Shown here: positions 25,046 to 35,162 of the stretch, piece after piece
How positions within the stretch are numbered: the stretch's first letter is position 1
How the letters are laid out: every line of letters begins with the position of its first letter
NCBI GenBank assembly: GCA_951812925.1
Contig: OX638372.1
Coordinates: 64,621,407 to 64,685,406, forward strand
Direction of reading: 5' to 3'
Length of the DNA stretch: 64,000 nt
Source of the DNA: Calliopum simillimum
Lineage: Eukaryota > Arthropoda > Insecta > Diptera > Lauxaniidae
Made by a program: the position numbers and the translations under genes
The notes under the pieces: generated by a model
Seen by the model: the letters and a program-made list of their open reading frames with translations, nothing else
Databases searched by the model: none
Told to the model about the DNA's origin: nothing

Positions 25046-25504
25046 TCCCTCAAAGAAATATATTTGGTTGAATATTTTATAAAATATTTGTTAATAGTTA
25101 ACAAATTTTGGTTAATATTAATATGCCTTTAATTGGACCTTAAAATGTTGTTGATTGAGCCAAGCATGATATCTGTTAGATTTAATTGAATTCAAGATAA
25201 GCTATAACTTGGTCATGTGTGGTTTTCCTTTAAAAAGTTTTGACCATTTAGAGATGTGCCCTTTTCGAAATTGATTTCAAACGGACATGGCATTTTCTCT
25301 CACTTAGAAACATCACATGTGTCTATGCGTAGATGGAAAAACCGTGAAAAAGTCAATATCGAAAAAATTCGGAGATGTGATCTTTTCAAAATTGGCCATT
25401 CAATTCAATTCAACAAAAAAAAAAAAATACATTAAAAGATAAGGTCCAATAGAAAAAGAAAAAAAAAAAAAAAAAAAATATAAAAAAAGTAAAAAAAAAA
25501 CCTT

Positions 25505-25560
25505 CTCTGTTGCGGCAGTTGAACCCGGGGAGCCGGCAAACTTGCGCAACGTGTGTGTAA
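25505..25560 (-). other. B-box-like sequence before a T-run
   Basis: Minus strand CCCCGGGTTCAACTGCCGC leads into a long T-run (25425-25500). Similar arrangement to 24205 and 39705. Weak evidence for a tRNA-derived repeat. Confidence 0.2.
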
Positions 25561-25579
25561 AACAACTCACACGACATTC

Positions 25580-26000
25580 GAAGATTAGCGTATTTAGATT
25601 TGTATGGAAAAACTATTTTTTGAAGGTGCATACCTTGAGATTCTATTTGAAGCAAATATCTTCAATTTTACTATGCGTTTTTTGGTTCAGTGTATTATTT
25701 TCTAGTTTTTTTTGATGTACATAAGTACTAAATCTTTGTAAATTGTGCAATAACTAAAGTTTATTATATGATATTTTACTACCAACAAAGATACTATTTA
25801 TTATTATTCTTTATTTCCTGCGTAATAATTTATGCACCTACGAATGTTTGTATTTGTATTTTTTTGAATATTTTTATAATAAATCATGTGGATATTTCCC
25901 CTTGAATACAATTGACATTGTACCTTATTATTGTTCATTCAAGTTAAAGTTTTTTTTAATTGAAGTCATAAATAATTCACATTTTTCAACAATTTAATAC
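25580..26000. other. Unassigned AT-rich stretch
   Basis: Nothing recognised; ends at the next MITE. Confidence 0.3.
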
Positions 26001-26003
26001 ATA

Positions 26004-26899
26004 GGGTAAGGGAGGGAAATATGGACTACGTGGGTAATATGGACCACACGGTTATTTCCCACTGCATTCATAGGATTTACCGTTATTCATGTTCAAACTT
26101 AGCACTAATACCTAAAGCTTATAATAGGGCGATTTCAGCGTTCGATGAAGTCGCATGTTTCTGTAAAGTTGAGTTTTCTAAAAAAAAGATCAGTGATAAT
26201 TTTTTTCTAGGGAGTATATTTCATTATTTGACTTTAAGGACATCGCGTTTTTAAATAAATGGTTAATTATATAAAGTCAGTGAATACCATTTATATTTTA
26301 TTAGCACAAATAAGTTCATTAACTAAAAGAGTTTTTGATAAAAAAAATCGTTTATTTCACTAACACGTGCTGTGGGTAATATGGACCACCAAAGAAAAAA
26401 GCCTCAAAAACAAATGTATTTATCATCATTTTCAGATGGGGAATCTAGTTGCAGTTTTCATGACGAGTCTGATGGTCATTATATGTAATTCGTTAACTAC
26501 AAAGGAAAAAAATTATAAAAAATGCATATAATGTAATACCCTTTACTCAGAAGATCGACGTGGCGAATTTTGGGTTGAATGTGTAATCTGACGTTCATGA
26601 AAAATGTGACGGATGTGGAAGTGACACTTTCATATGCAACTTCTGTACCAAATAAACATGTGGGGCAATATGGACTATATAGTCCATATAACACTACACT
26701 TTTTTTTATCTTCATTTTGAGTATTTTCAGTTGTTTAATTTTTTTCTTTATCCTGATGAGATATTTATCTAAAAGTGAATCAGATTAAAGGTAAATTGTT
26801 TCCTTTAATGAATGACATAAAATTAATTGTTTTGTTTTATGTATTTTGGGTTTTATTTAACAAACAAATATGGGTGGTCCATATTTCCCTCCCTTACCC
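26004..26899. mobile_element. TA-flanked MITE (896 bp)
   Basis: Ends GGGTAAGGGAGGGAAATATG and the complement CCCTCCCTTACCC, with TA at 26002-26003 and 26900-26901. TGGGTAATATGGACCAC-type blocks recur inside (26028, 26372, 26660, 26872). Near 26670 there is a palindrome ATGGACTATATAGTCCAT. TA duplication and G-rich ends fit a Tc1/mariner or pogo-derived MITE. The frames inside have no domain. Confidence 0.85.
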
Positions 26900-26901
26900 T
26901 A

Positions 26902-27249
26902 ATAATGGAATGAATGGAATTTAATAAGCATAGTAAGTGAGATAGGGTGAACCTTAGGCAAATTGAGTTTGGAAATCTGTACGGATATGCTCTGTATAAT
27001 AAGAAGCATGATTAAACATAATTTTAAATATATATTTTTTTTTTTGACAATCTTTCCTAATAAAGTTTAATGGAAACAATATAATTTGTTTTATGTAAAA
27101 AAGTTTAGCGATTGAATTGTATCGCAAAAGACATAGTTGTACCCAAAATAATATCCATGCATGACACAAATAAAACTATTTTCAAACCACCCTGACTGCA
27201 GAATAATTGGAATTAATACTTCACACAAAAATATTCACAAAAATATTTT
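26902..27249. other. Unassigned stretch
   Basis: Nothing recognised. Confidence 0.3.
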
Positions 27250-27252
27250 AAC

Positions 27253-27402
27253 CCCAGTGTGCCAGACGGTTCATATTCATATCATAAATTCCAAAAAAAA
27301 AAAACGATTCGCTTTTTTTTTGGGAATCTCTCCCGCAAACGGATCAGTAACGGATCCGTAACGGATAAAAAAGCGGAGATATGAACCGTCTGGCACACTG
27401 GG
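27253..27402. mobile_element. Hairpin MITE (150 bp)
   Basis: Ends CCCAGTGTGCCAGACGGTTC and complement, with AAC on both sides (27250-27252, 27403-27405) as a possible 3-bp duplication. The centre has AACGGATC / GATCCGTAACGGAT repeats. A related fragment with AACGGATTC and TAGCACACTGGGA is at 41315-41412. Confidence 0.8.
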
Positions 27403-27405
27403 AAC

Positions 27406-28150
27406 CATTTACATTATTTTAGTCAGCTGATGATGGGGAAGAATAAAATTATATTTTACGCCTACCACACTTAGATCTGTGTGGTCTTTAAAAAATTACT
27501 TAAAGTGTAGCCAAATTGCTGTGCATAATTAGCTGCAAAATTAAAAAACAAACCTCATGGTTGTATCAAAAACAATTTTCGAGATGAATTTTACATCTTC
27601 ATTTAAACGAAATACTTGAAATTCTCACTCAAATTTTAATGAAAATTCAACACAAAATGCTAATGATGATGCCATATCAAATTTTATGTAAACAACTTTA
27701 CACGTGCGTGGCGTATTGAAACCTAAAAAGACCCTAATAATTTTATTAATTTTATTTAATCAGTAGCTCAAGTACAGAAATTTTTGCTATTTTGGCTTAC
27801 AGTGAACAATTTTCACATTTCATTTTGGCCTTTTTCATTCAGGTTTTGCTTTTTCTTCCCATTAAAAATAGCTAACAATGAAATAAGTGTTTAGTTTTTT
27901 CTTCGCCATTACTTTTTGGCAACAACAGCAAAACCGGAGTTCGTTCTTATAAATTACTGGCGTACATAACGACTAGTCAGACACTGCCTTCAACAACACA
28001 AAACAAATTCATAAATCAAGGATTGTAATCAAATGCCATTCACATTCCTAGGGTGTCTAATGCGATATGTGAAAAAAGCACGGGCGTTTTCTTTGGCATA
28101 GACAAAACTCAAATCGCTACGTCCAAAAAAAAATTTTTCTTTTTCGTTTT
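27406..28150. other. Unassigned stretch
   Basis: No gene called. The sequence on both sides of the next MITE (about 28080-28152 and 28420-28490), when joined, gives a short open frame including ALRERTPEVDYGRF. It might be part of a disrupted gene, but no family was recognised. Confidence 0.3.
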
Positions 28151-28152
28151 AA

Positions 28153-28419
28153 CAATTGAGGAGTGGCCGTACCAAAGGGCCTAAGTACCATTTCGAGGCA
28201 AAAGTAATGTCATACTTTTTATGTGCCTAATAGTTGGCTATTTGATTGTTATAATTTTTTTAACATAATGACATCAATTTCACACTATCAAGTAAATTTT
28301 TGGTGGAAACAGAAAACAGTTTTATTAATTTCTAACAAAATGTCACCCGTTTCATATTCTGACACTACTTTTGCCTCGAAATGGTACTTAGGCCCTTTGG
28401 TACGGCCACTCCTCAATTG
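28153..28419. mobile_element. Hairpin MITE (about 267 bp)
   Basis: Perfect inverted ends GAGGAGTGGCCGTACCAAAG ... complement; CAATT/AATTG flank both sides (probable duplication of AATT). The arms extend over GGCCTAAGTACCATTTCGAG and GCAAAAGT, about 55 bp each and almost identical, so the insertion is probably recent. Confidence 0.85.
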
Positions 28420-28577
28420 AAGCGTTGCGTGAAAGAACACCCGAAGTCGACTATGGACGTTTTTGCAAGTATTGCATTTTCGAAAAGTTTGGGTCCTTAG
28501 CTATATATGTACTTAATTGCAATTTTCAATTCAAATAACAAAATGTGGCAGAGAAATATTTATATGACTGTTTAATG

Positions 28578-29720
28578 CAGTGATTCTCAACCTACGTAGC
28601 TAAGTGCCGCGGCACTACATCCTACCGAACCTTCTTTTCATAACAAACTTCCAGTTGGTAGTACCTAAAAGGGATATTTGGGCTATTTTAAATACGTTCT
28701 TTAAAATATACACGGATGGGTTAAAAATTGGATGCAGGTACTGGATCAGTTAATTTTTCCGAGTATATAGAAGTAACAAAATCGTACAGACAGCCAAATG
28801 ACTGTAGTGTCTTTCAGGCAGAGGTTTATGTTTGTTCCCAAAGTCGAAAGCATTGTTTTTTATTTACCTTGATAACCGAGTGGCCATCAGAGCATTTTCA
28901 TCAAATCACATTACTTCATTTGTATTAAGCTGTTAAGAAGGATCTTTTGTGGTATAAGTATGACACTATGCAGGGTTCCATGTCATAGTAATTGCTTATG
29001 AACTAGCTAGGAAAAAATCAAACCAGAATATCCTTTTGGCCGACCTTTCAATAACGAAACACATTAGCGTAATCAAGGGAACAATCGATAGAAAATGTAT
29101 TCAGCTTGCTAATTCCAAACGGTCAAGTCTACAAACTTGAAAGCATATTAGATCAATTTATTTTGCCATCCTTAAGTATGAATCGATCTTAATTTTTTAT
29201 AGCAATGGAGAAAAACAATGTGCGTAACTTAATTGGTGCAATTACTAGAAATTGTGGCATATATATATATTCTATAGTGTACGGGTGAAGGGTAAAAATG
29301 AGCGGACACAAAAATCTAAATCGTTATAAAAGATTTATTTAATAAGGAATTGCAAGTAAAGTTATAGGGTGTTCCAAAAGGGTTGTGCTTCGTCCAAATC
29401 ATCCAACGATGTAGAATAAATTGTCCACCGCTGTGTTATTTGGTCTTCTGTGAAATCTGTGGTTCGTTTTCAATGTTCACTGTTGGTTCAACGTTGTTTA
29501 TTGTCTCCAGATGTTCCTTGTGTTGTACGTGAAACTTTAGGTTGATTTTTGTATTGGGGTTTTATGTTTTTATGTTTTTTAATGATTTTACTTAACTAAG
29601 CCTACATAAATCAATAAACCAATTACAATTCTTTTCAAATTTGTGTTGTTGTAAGCATGCCGCCAAATTTTTATATTATTAAAAATGTGCCGTGACGAAA
29701 AAAATGGTTGAGAATCACTG
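28578..29720. mobile_element. hAT-like element containing a LINE fragment
   Basis: The left end CAGTGATTCTCAACC and right end GGTTGAGAATCACTG are exact complements. Internal matches GTGCCGCGGCAC / GTGCCGTGAC follow. CAGTGRTTCTCAACC ends are typical of hAT/Charlie-type elements. Flanking 8-mers (gtttaatg, caatatag) do not match, so the target duplication is absent or decayed. The right end abuts a reversed mini-me fragment. A LINE RNase H piece (28700-29160) lies inside. Confidence 0.75.
28700..29160 (+). pseudogene. LINE RNase H domain fragment
   Basis: Reads IYTDGLKI, then after a frameshift DAGTGSVNFSEYIEVTKSY and CSVFQAEVY. This corresponds to the 'IYTDGSK...G.G' first aspartate and 'sVFqAE' glutamate of retrotransposon RNase H. 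Further on come ITSFVLS and ELARKKSNQNILLAD, matching the 'adeLAr.gs' end of the domain, then residual linker. Multiple frameshifts and stops. Same general class as the LINE at 59555-61600. It would degrade RNA in RNA-DNA hybrids in an intact element; this is a relic. Confidence 0.8.
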
Positions 29721-29722
29721 CA

Positions 29723-30125
29723 ATATAGCCATGTCCATCTGTCTGGCTAACTGGGTGTGCGTGGAAATATTTTTCTGGGCAAACTGAGCAAGATAATTCA
29801 ATGAAATAAAGAACACTGCCCTTGTCGTCAAAGTTAGCTCTTGGGATTGAAAATGAGCGAAATCGGTCAACGGACACGCCTATCGCCCATACAAAAAATA
29901 TATTCAAAACGCAACTTTACGAGTATTTTTCACGACAATGCAACCGAAATACACACAAATACTACGAATTGTAAGCGCAAGCTCCAAAAAAATTGCGTGA
30001 ACTAAGACAAGAGGGCTTTTTGGCCCTATGCTCCTCCTAGGAGTTAAAGGAGAATACAATACAAGACAAGAGGGCGTGGCACCTCCCATACAAGCAAAAG
30101 TTTCAAAACGGTATACTGGAAGCGT
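29723..30125 (-). mobile_element. Reversed mini-me/Helentron-like fragment
   Basis: On the minus strand the order is AGGTGCCACGCCCTCTTGT, then GGCGATAGGCGTGTCCGTTG, then 'ttgaccgatttcgctcattttc', and GACAGATGGACATGGCTATA. This matches the 3' half of the copies at 33170-33520. The TA run and terminus are missing because the hAT-like element abuts it. Confidence 0.85.
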
Positions 30126-30676
30126 TTTTTTGAGATAGTCAAACGAAATTTATTTCATACGCTAAGGACTATACATGCAAGTTCTCAACAAAAACTGGTC
30201 TAACATATATAAATAAAATGTATTTTCATACACGGGTGTGTTAATATATTATAGACGAGACGTTGTGAAAACTCGTATTAATATAAAGGTTTCCACCTCA
30301 ATGCAATATAAAAGCAATCTTATTTCTTAATATGAAACGAGAATAAAAAAATTTGAATTTTTTCTTTTTTCGTATTGAATTTTAAATTAGCACATTTAAA
30401 CTTCAGCATAATTTACGGCGGCTCGATATTGGTTTTAGACCAATGGTTTCTTGGGCAAAGTTTTTGAATTTTTCATAGATTGTTTTGTTGCTAAACTCTT
30501 TGCTAATTTTTTGCCTCCCGAACAAATTGACCCGGCCTAATATGTACATAAGAAAAGCTTAAGTCAACAGTGGAAGTGGGGTCTATGCACCATATTGACA
30601 ATTTGAGGAGAAAATTTGATGCGTATGCAAATTTTGAACTTAAAATTTCTCAAAAACCGTACCATGGAGAAACAAC
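30126..30676. other. Unassigned AT-rich stretch
   Basis: Nothing beyond possible eroded continuation of the mini-me fragment. Confidence 0.3.
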
Positions 30677-30678
30677 TA

Positions 30679-31973
30679 AGGACTGCCCCGGAAAAATTTG
30701 TCCCTTTGTTTTTCATTAACAAAAAAATACGTAAAGAATTTTTTTTAAATTTTGTTTTTTTATTTATTAGTGGGTAGTATAACAAACATAAATAATCTTA
30801 CACTATTAACAAATATTTATTTTATATAAAAATATTTTACTTTTTTCCTAAGACCCTTTATTAAGTATTGTACAGTTGTCTCGTCGACAGTACCGTACGA
30901 CCTTCGCCACATATTTTTGAAATCTTTTAAATTTTTTGCAGTGCTTTTACTCTTCTGAAGATCTGATTTCATTAGAGCCCAATATCTCTCAATAGGTCGA
31001 AGCTGTGAGCAGTTAGGTCGATTCGCATTTTTGGGAACAAAATTTACATTATTGCTTTTGAACCATTTTATGGTGGCTCTAGAGTAGTGAGAGGTTGCTA
31101 AATCAGGTCAGAACATTACAGCACCTCCGTGCTCACGAATTAATGGCAAAAAATGTTTTTCAGAGCATTCATCAATATAAATTTTTGAGTTAATTGTGCC
31201 CAGTGTTACAAAAAAAATGCTTCTCAGACCGCAGGTGCATATGGCCTGCCAAACCATATACTGCTTGGGAAATTTTGCAATATTCTTCTCTTTAAATTTG
31301 CTCTGTATCTGCCCCTCCTCCGAACAGGTGTAAAATTTTTGTCTTGTTAGCTGTTTAAAATCTGCCTTAACGTATGTTTCATCGTCCATTATGCAGCAGT
31401 CAAATTAAGTCAGGTAACCGACATATAACTTTCGAGCTCGCTTTTGAGCCTCTAACTGCTTTTCATCGGAACGGTTTGGTACTTTTTGAACTTTGTAGGT
31501 TCTTAGCTTAAGTTTTTTTTTAGTCTGTTTATACAAAATTTTGAGGTTCCTGCTCTGGCAGCCATATCTCGATCTGAAGTGTTGGGATTCTGATTAAAAA
31601 GGTGCTTCACTTTTTTCACCAATTGTGGATCTATACTGGCTTTTCTACCTAAAATCTTTTTCCGCGTAATAAGTTGACCCTTTCTATAATTCAAAATAAC
31701 CCTTTGCACAGTGAATTTTTATGCACCTGTTTTTTTAGCTATGGCTGAATATTTTAATTTTCGTTTTTGCATGCAAGTGTACAAAATGAGTTTGCTCTAT
31801 TTTTCTTGATTGCTAGATATCTTTATCGTCTGAAGTTTGTTTGCCAAGTGTTATATATTTTTTTAATCATCATGTTATATAGAAAATATAGCACCCATAT
31901 TTCGACCTGCACGATCATCAGGCAAATCATAATCTTAAGGAATAAAAGGGTCAAAATTTTCTGGGGCAGTCCT
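30679..31973 (-). mobile_element. ITmD37E (DD37E) transposon, 1295 bp
   Basis: Ends AGGACTGCCCCGGAAAAATT and, on the right, complement of AGGACTGCCCCAGAAAATTT, with TA at 30677-30678 and 31974-31975. Carries one transposase gene on the minus strand. Size and layout are normal for IS630/Tc1/mariner elements. Terminal sequence resembles that of the second copy at 61877-63110 (AGGACCGTGCC). Confidence 0.92.
30870..31730 (-). pseudogene. DD37E transposase, broken copy
   Basis: The N-terminal helix-turn-helix region is at 31503-31709 (KKVKHLFNQNPNTSDRDMA). The first catalytic D is in CIMDDETYVKADFK at about 31360-31400. The second D is in PDLATSHYSRATIKWF and the glutamate in PNCSQLRPIERYW. Thirty-seven residues separate the second D from E, which defines the DD37E group. 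The tryptophan expected before PDLA is TGA (31105-31107); other stops and a frameshift lie between 31390 and 31505. The enzyme would bind the terminal repeats and integrate at TA. This copy is dead. Confidence 0.9.
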
Positions 31974-31975
31974 TA

Positions 31976-32402
31976 TTTGGTATTAGAAGAAATTGACATG
32001 TGACGGGGATGCGAGAGATTTAAATATAAACATATATTTTTTTTTGACAAAAATCTTCATATGCAGACGAATTTATTGAGGCTTAATATTTTTTTCAAAA
32101 GATTTCCGTATACTCAATAAAAAAAAAAAAATACAATTACATTCTATTGAAGACTTTAAGTAACAACACAAAATTGATGACAAAACTTACCAAAGCTCAC
32201 AGGGTACTTTCTTTATTTTCCAAAATTATATCCACGGTTAAGCTTATACACTGGTCGGCAAATATATTTTTACAAAATCTATTCGTGTACATTAACGTTG
32301 GGAAAATTATGCTCAAAAGAAAGATCGTACTTAGAGCTACATGCATACGAAACATTTTGTCGCTTACTGTTTGCATTCTTTTTCTGCTGATTAGAATTTA
32401 AA
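31976..32402. other. Unassigned AT-rich stretch
   Basis: Nothing recognised. Confidence 0.3.
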
Positions 32403-32403
32403 A

Positions 32404-33633
32404 CTAGTAAGGGTGTAAAATTTGGCCTGGCCAAACATTATATACCCTACACTGCAGTATTTTTAAAATTTTGCTCAAATGGGAGGTGCTACGCCCTCTT
32501 GTTCAGAGCTTGCATTTATAGTTTTTAGTGTCTGAGTGAAGTTTGGTTGGATTATCTCAAAAAACTCTTTCAGTATAGCATTTTGAAACTTTTGCTTATA
32601 TGGGAGGTGCCACTTCCCCTTGTCCAATTTCACCCAATTCAGTTGAGAGCTTTCATTTATGATTTTTAGTGTCTGAGTCAAATTTGGTTCGAATATCTCA
32701 AAAAACACTGTCAGTATAGCGTTTTGAAGCTTTTGCTTATATGGGAGGTACCACGCCTTCTTGTCCGAGTTCGTCCAGTTTTAGCTTAGAGAGTGCATTT
32801 ATAGTCTTTAGTATTTCAGTGAAGTTTGGTTGGATTATCTCAAAAAACTCTTTCAGTATAGCATTTTGAAACTTCTGCTTATATGGGAGGTGCCACGCCC
32901 CCTTGTCTAATTTCGCCCAGTTTTCGTTGAGAGCTTTCATTTATGATTTTTAGTGTCTGAGTCAAATTAAGTTCGAATATCTCAAAAAACACTGTCAGTA
33001 TAGCGTTTTGGAACTTTTGCTTATATGGGAGGTACCACGCCTTCTTGTCCGAGTTCGTCCAGTTTTAGCTTAGAGAGTGCATTTATAGTCTTTAGTATTT
33101 CAGTGAAGTTTGGTTGGATTATCTCAAAAAACTCTTTCAGTATAGCATTTTGAAACTTCTGCTTATATGGGAGGTGCCACGCCCTCTTGTCCGAATTTGC
33201 TCAGTTTTTGCTCAGAGCTTGCGCTAACAATTCGTAGCATTTGTGTGTATTTTGGTTGCATTGTCGTGAAAAATACTCCTAAAATTGCATTTTGAATATA
33301 TTTTTTATATGGGCGGTAGGCGTGTCCGTTGACCGATTTTGCTCATTTTCAATCCCCTGAGCTAACTTTGACGATGGAGGCAGTGTGCTAAATTTCATTG
33401 AAATATCTCGCTCAGTTTTCCCAAAAAGTGTATTTCAACACACAGCCAGCCAGCCACCCAGCCAGCCAGCCACCCAGCCAGCCAGCCAGCCAGCCAGACA
33501 GACGGACATGGCTATATCTACTCAGGAGGTGACGCTGATCAAGAATATATATACTTTTCTATATCTGCCACGCCTCCTTCTCTGCGTTACAAACGGAAGG
33601 ACAAAGTGAATATACCCTGGGTGTAGGGTATAA
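32404..33633 (+). mobile_element. mini-me / DINE-1-like (Helentron) element, copy A
   Basis: The 5' end contains GGCCTGGCCAAACATTATA and TACCCTACACTGCAG. The centre is an array of about 141-bp tandem units (32480-33220) with GCTTATATGGGAGGTGCCAC. Then come GGGCGGTAGGCGTGTCCGTT and a CAGC/CAGACAGACGGAC microsatellite (33441-33505). The conserved core ACATGGCTATATCTACTCAG ... CTGATCAAGAA, then ATATATATA and TACCCTGGGTGTAGGGTATA, complete it. A GTCY-type microsatellite plus core plus TA run is the hallmark of dipteran mini-me elements, which belong to the DINE-1/Helentron group. Non-coding; a rolling-circle enzyme would act in trans. Confidence 0.85.
32480..33220 (+). repeat. 141-bp central tandem repeats of copy A
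   Basis: GGGAGGTRCCACKCC blocks recur near 32480, 32602, 32743, 32884, 33028 and 33168, a period of 140-144 bp apart from a shorter first interval. Each unit ends with CTTTCAGTATAGCATTTTG. Two alternating unit types (TACCACGCCTTC and TGCCACGCCCCC) indicate amplification as a two-unit block. Confidence 0.85.
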
Positions 33634-33634
33634 C

Positions 33635-34528
33635 TAGTAAGGGTGGTATCTTTGGCCTGGCCAAAAACTAAATACCCTAAACTGCATTTCAAGTATATTA
33701 TTAAACACTCAGTTGATAAATACTATGCAATATTCTTGTTCACAAATTTTTATTAAAATAAATTGTTATATTCTTCCGTAACTCCTAGAAGGGTATAAGA
33801 ACAAATTGCTTATATAGGAAGTGCCACGCTCTCTAGTCCTACTTCGCTTACTTTGTGCTCAGAGTTTTCAATTAATGTTTTTAGTTTTTGGGTGAAATTT
33901 GGTTGGATTATCTCAAAAAACACTTTCAGTATATCACTTTGAAACTTTTGCTTATATGGGAGGTACCACGCCCTCTAGTCCGAGTTCGCCTAGTTTTTTC
34001 TCAGAGCTTGAATTTATTGTTTTGAGTGTTTGAGTCCAATTTGGTTGGGTTACCACAAAAAATGCTTTCAGTATAAAAATTTGAAACTTTTGTTTATATG
34101 GGAGGTGCCACACCCTCTTGTCCTAATTCGTTTAGTTTTTGCTCAAGGCATGTAAATACTTACCATTCCTAGTATTTATGTGTATTTTGCTTCTGTTATT
34201 GCAAATAATACTCTATTGCATTTTTAATGTATTTTTTGTATGGGCGGTAGGCGTGTCCATTGACCGATTTCGCTCATTTTCAATCCCCAGAGTTAACTTT
34301 TACAACGAAGGCAGTATACCAAATTTCATTGAATTATGTCGCTCAGCTTTCCCAAAAAATGTATTTCTACGCACACCCAGCTACCCACAGCCAGACAGAC
34401 GGACATGGCTTTATCGACTCAGGAAGTGATGCTGATCAAGAATATATATACTTTTCTAAGCCTGCCACGCCTGCTTCTCTTGGTACAAACGGAAAGACAA
34501 AGTGAATATACCCTGGGTGGAGGGTACA
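33635..34528 (+). mobile_element. mini-me / DINE-1-like element, copy B (tandem)
   Basis: Starts CTAGTAAGGGTGGTATCTT directly after copy A and in the same orientation. It has the same module order: TACCCTAAACTGCA, three central units (33818, 33957, 34099), GGGCGGTAGGCGTGTCCATT, a shorter CAGC/CAGACAGACGGAC microsatellite (34376-34405), core, ATATATATA, and TACCCTGGGTGGAGGGTAC at the end. Confidence 0.85.
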
Positions 34529-34796
34529 AAAACAACGAATTTTTTCGTGCCATAATTATTTTTACGTCAACTTCACATAATCACTATTTTACAGCAGAAA
34601 TTGTGATTCAAACGATTCATATTTATTTCAATTACTTGAAACAAACAAAACAAAACTTTTTTGCTCGTGCAGTGTTGTCGTTTTCGTAAAAAAACTGTTT
34701 TTTTAGGTATGTATGTAGGGTATGACTTCACTTCAATTGATCTGTAGAGAGAACGGCTAGTTTGATTAAAACTAAAAGCTTTTCGTTTAAAAGATG
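34529..34796. other. Unassigned spacer
   Basis: Nothing recognised between copy B and the next transposon. Confidence 0.3.
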
Positions 34797-35162
34797 ATTA
34801 GGGTAATTCCATGTAAATGTGGACACGATATCAGAAAAACTTACCGCTACTTTTCAACTATCAACTATATCCAAATTAATGTTTAATTCAAGCATCATTG
34901 CTATCAAGCGCCAAATTTAAGATTTGACAATACAGTTCATTAAAATCGAATGTTTTAAATATTATATATTGCGTGTATATCAAAATTAAATAAAACTTAT
35001 TTTTAAATCTTTAATTATCTGTGTTTCGTGTTTTAATTTGGTAAGCAAATTTCATTTATTTAAAAACACACAGTCTCTTGTATTCAATGATGCATTGTAA
35101 CAATAATTTTGAGAAAGTGAAGTGTTCAAAAATGAAGGAATAGAGTGCCCTTATTTTTCAAA

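Noticed and set aside
29300..29560. Possible LTR
   Set aside because: No matching partner repeat, primer-binding site or polypurine tract could be found.
32404..33220. CRISPR-like array of regular repeats
   Set aside because: The 141-bp units have no unique spacers, and the genome is eukaryotic; these are Helentron central repeats.
34139..34689. Three overlapping frames of 81-117 codons as genes
   Set aside because: They translate the mini-me microsatellite and core, which is a non-coding transposon.
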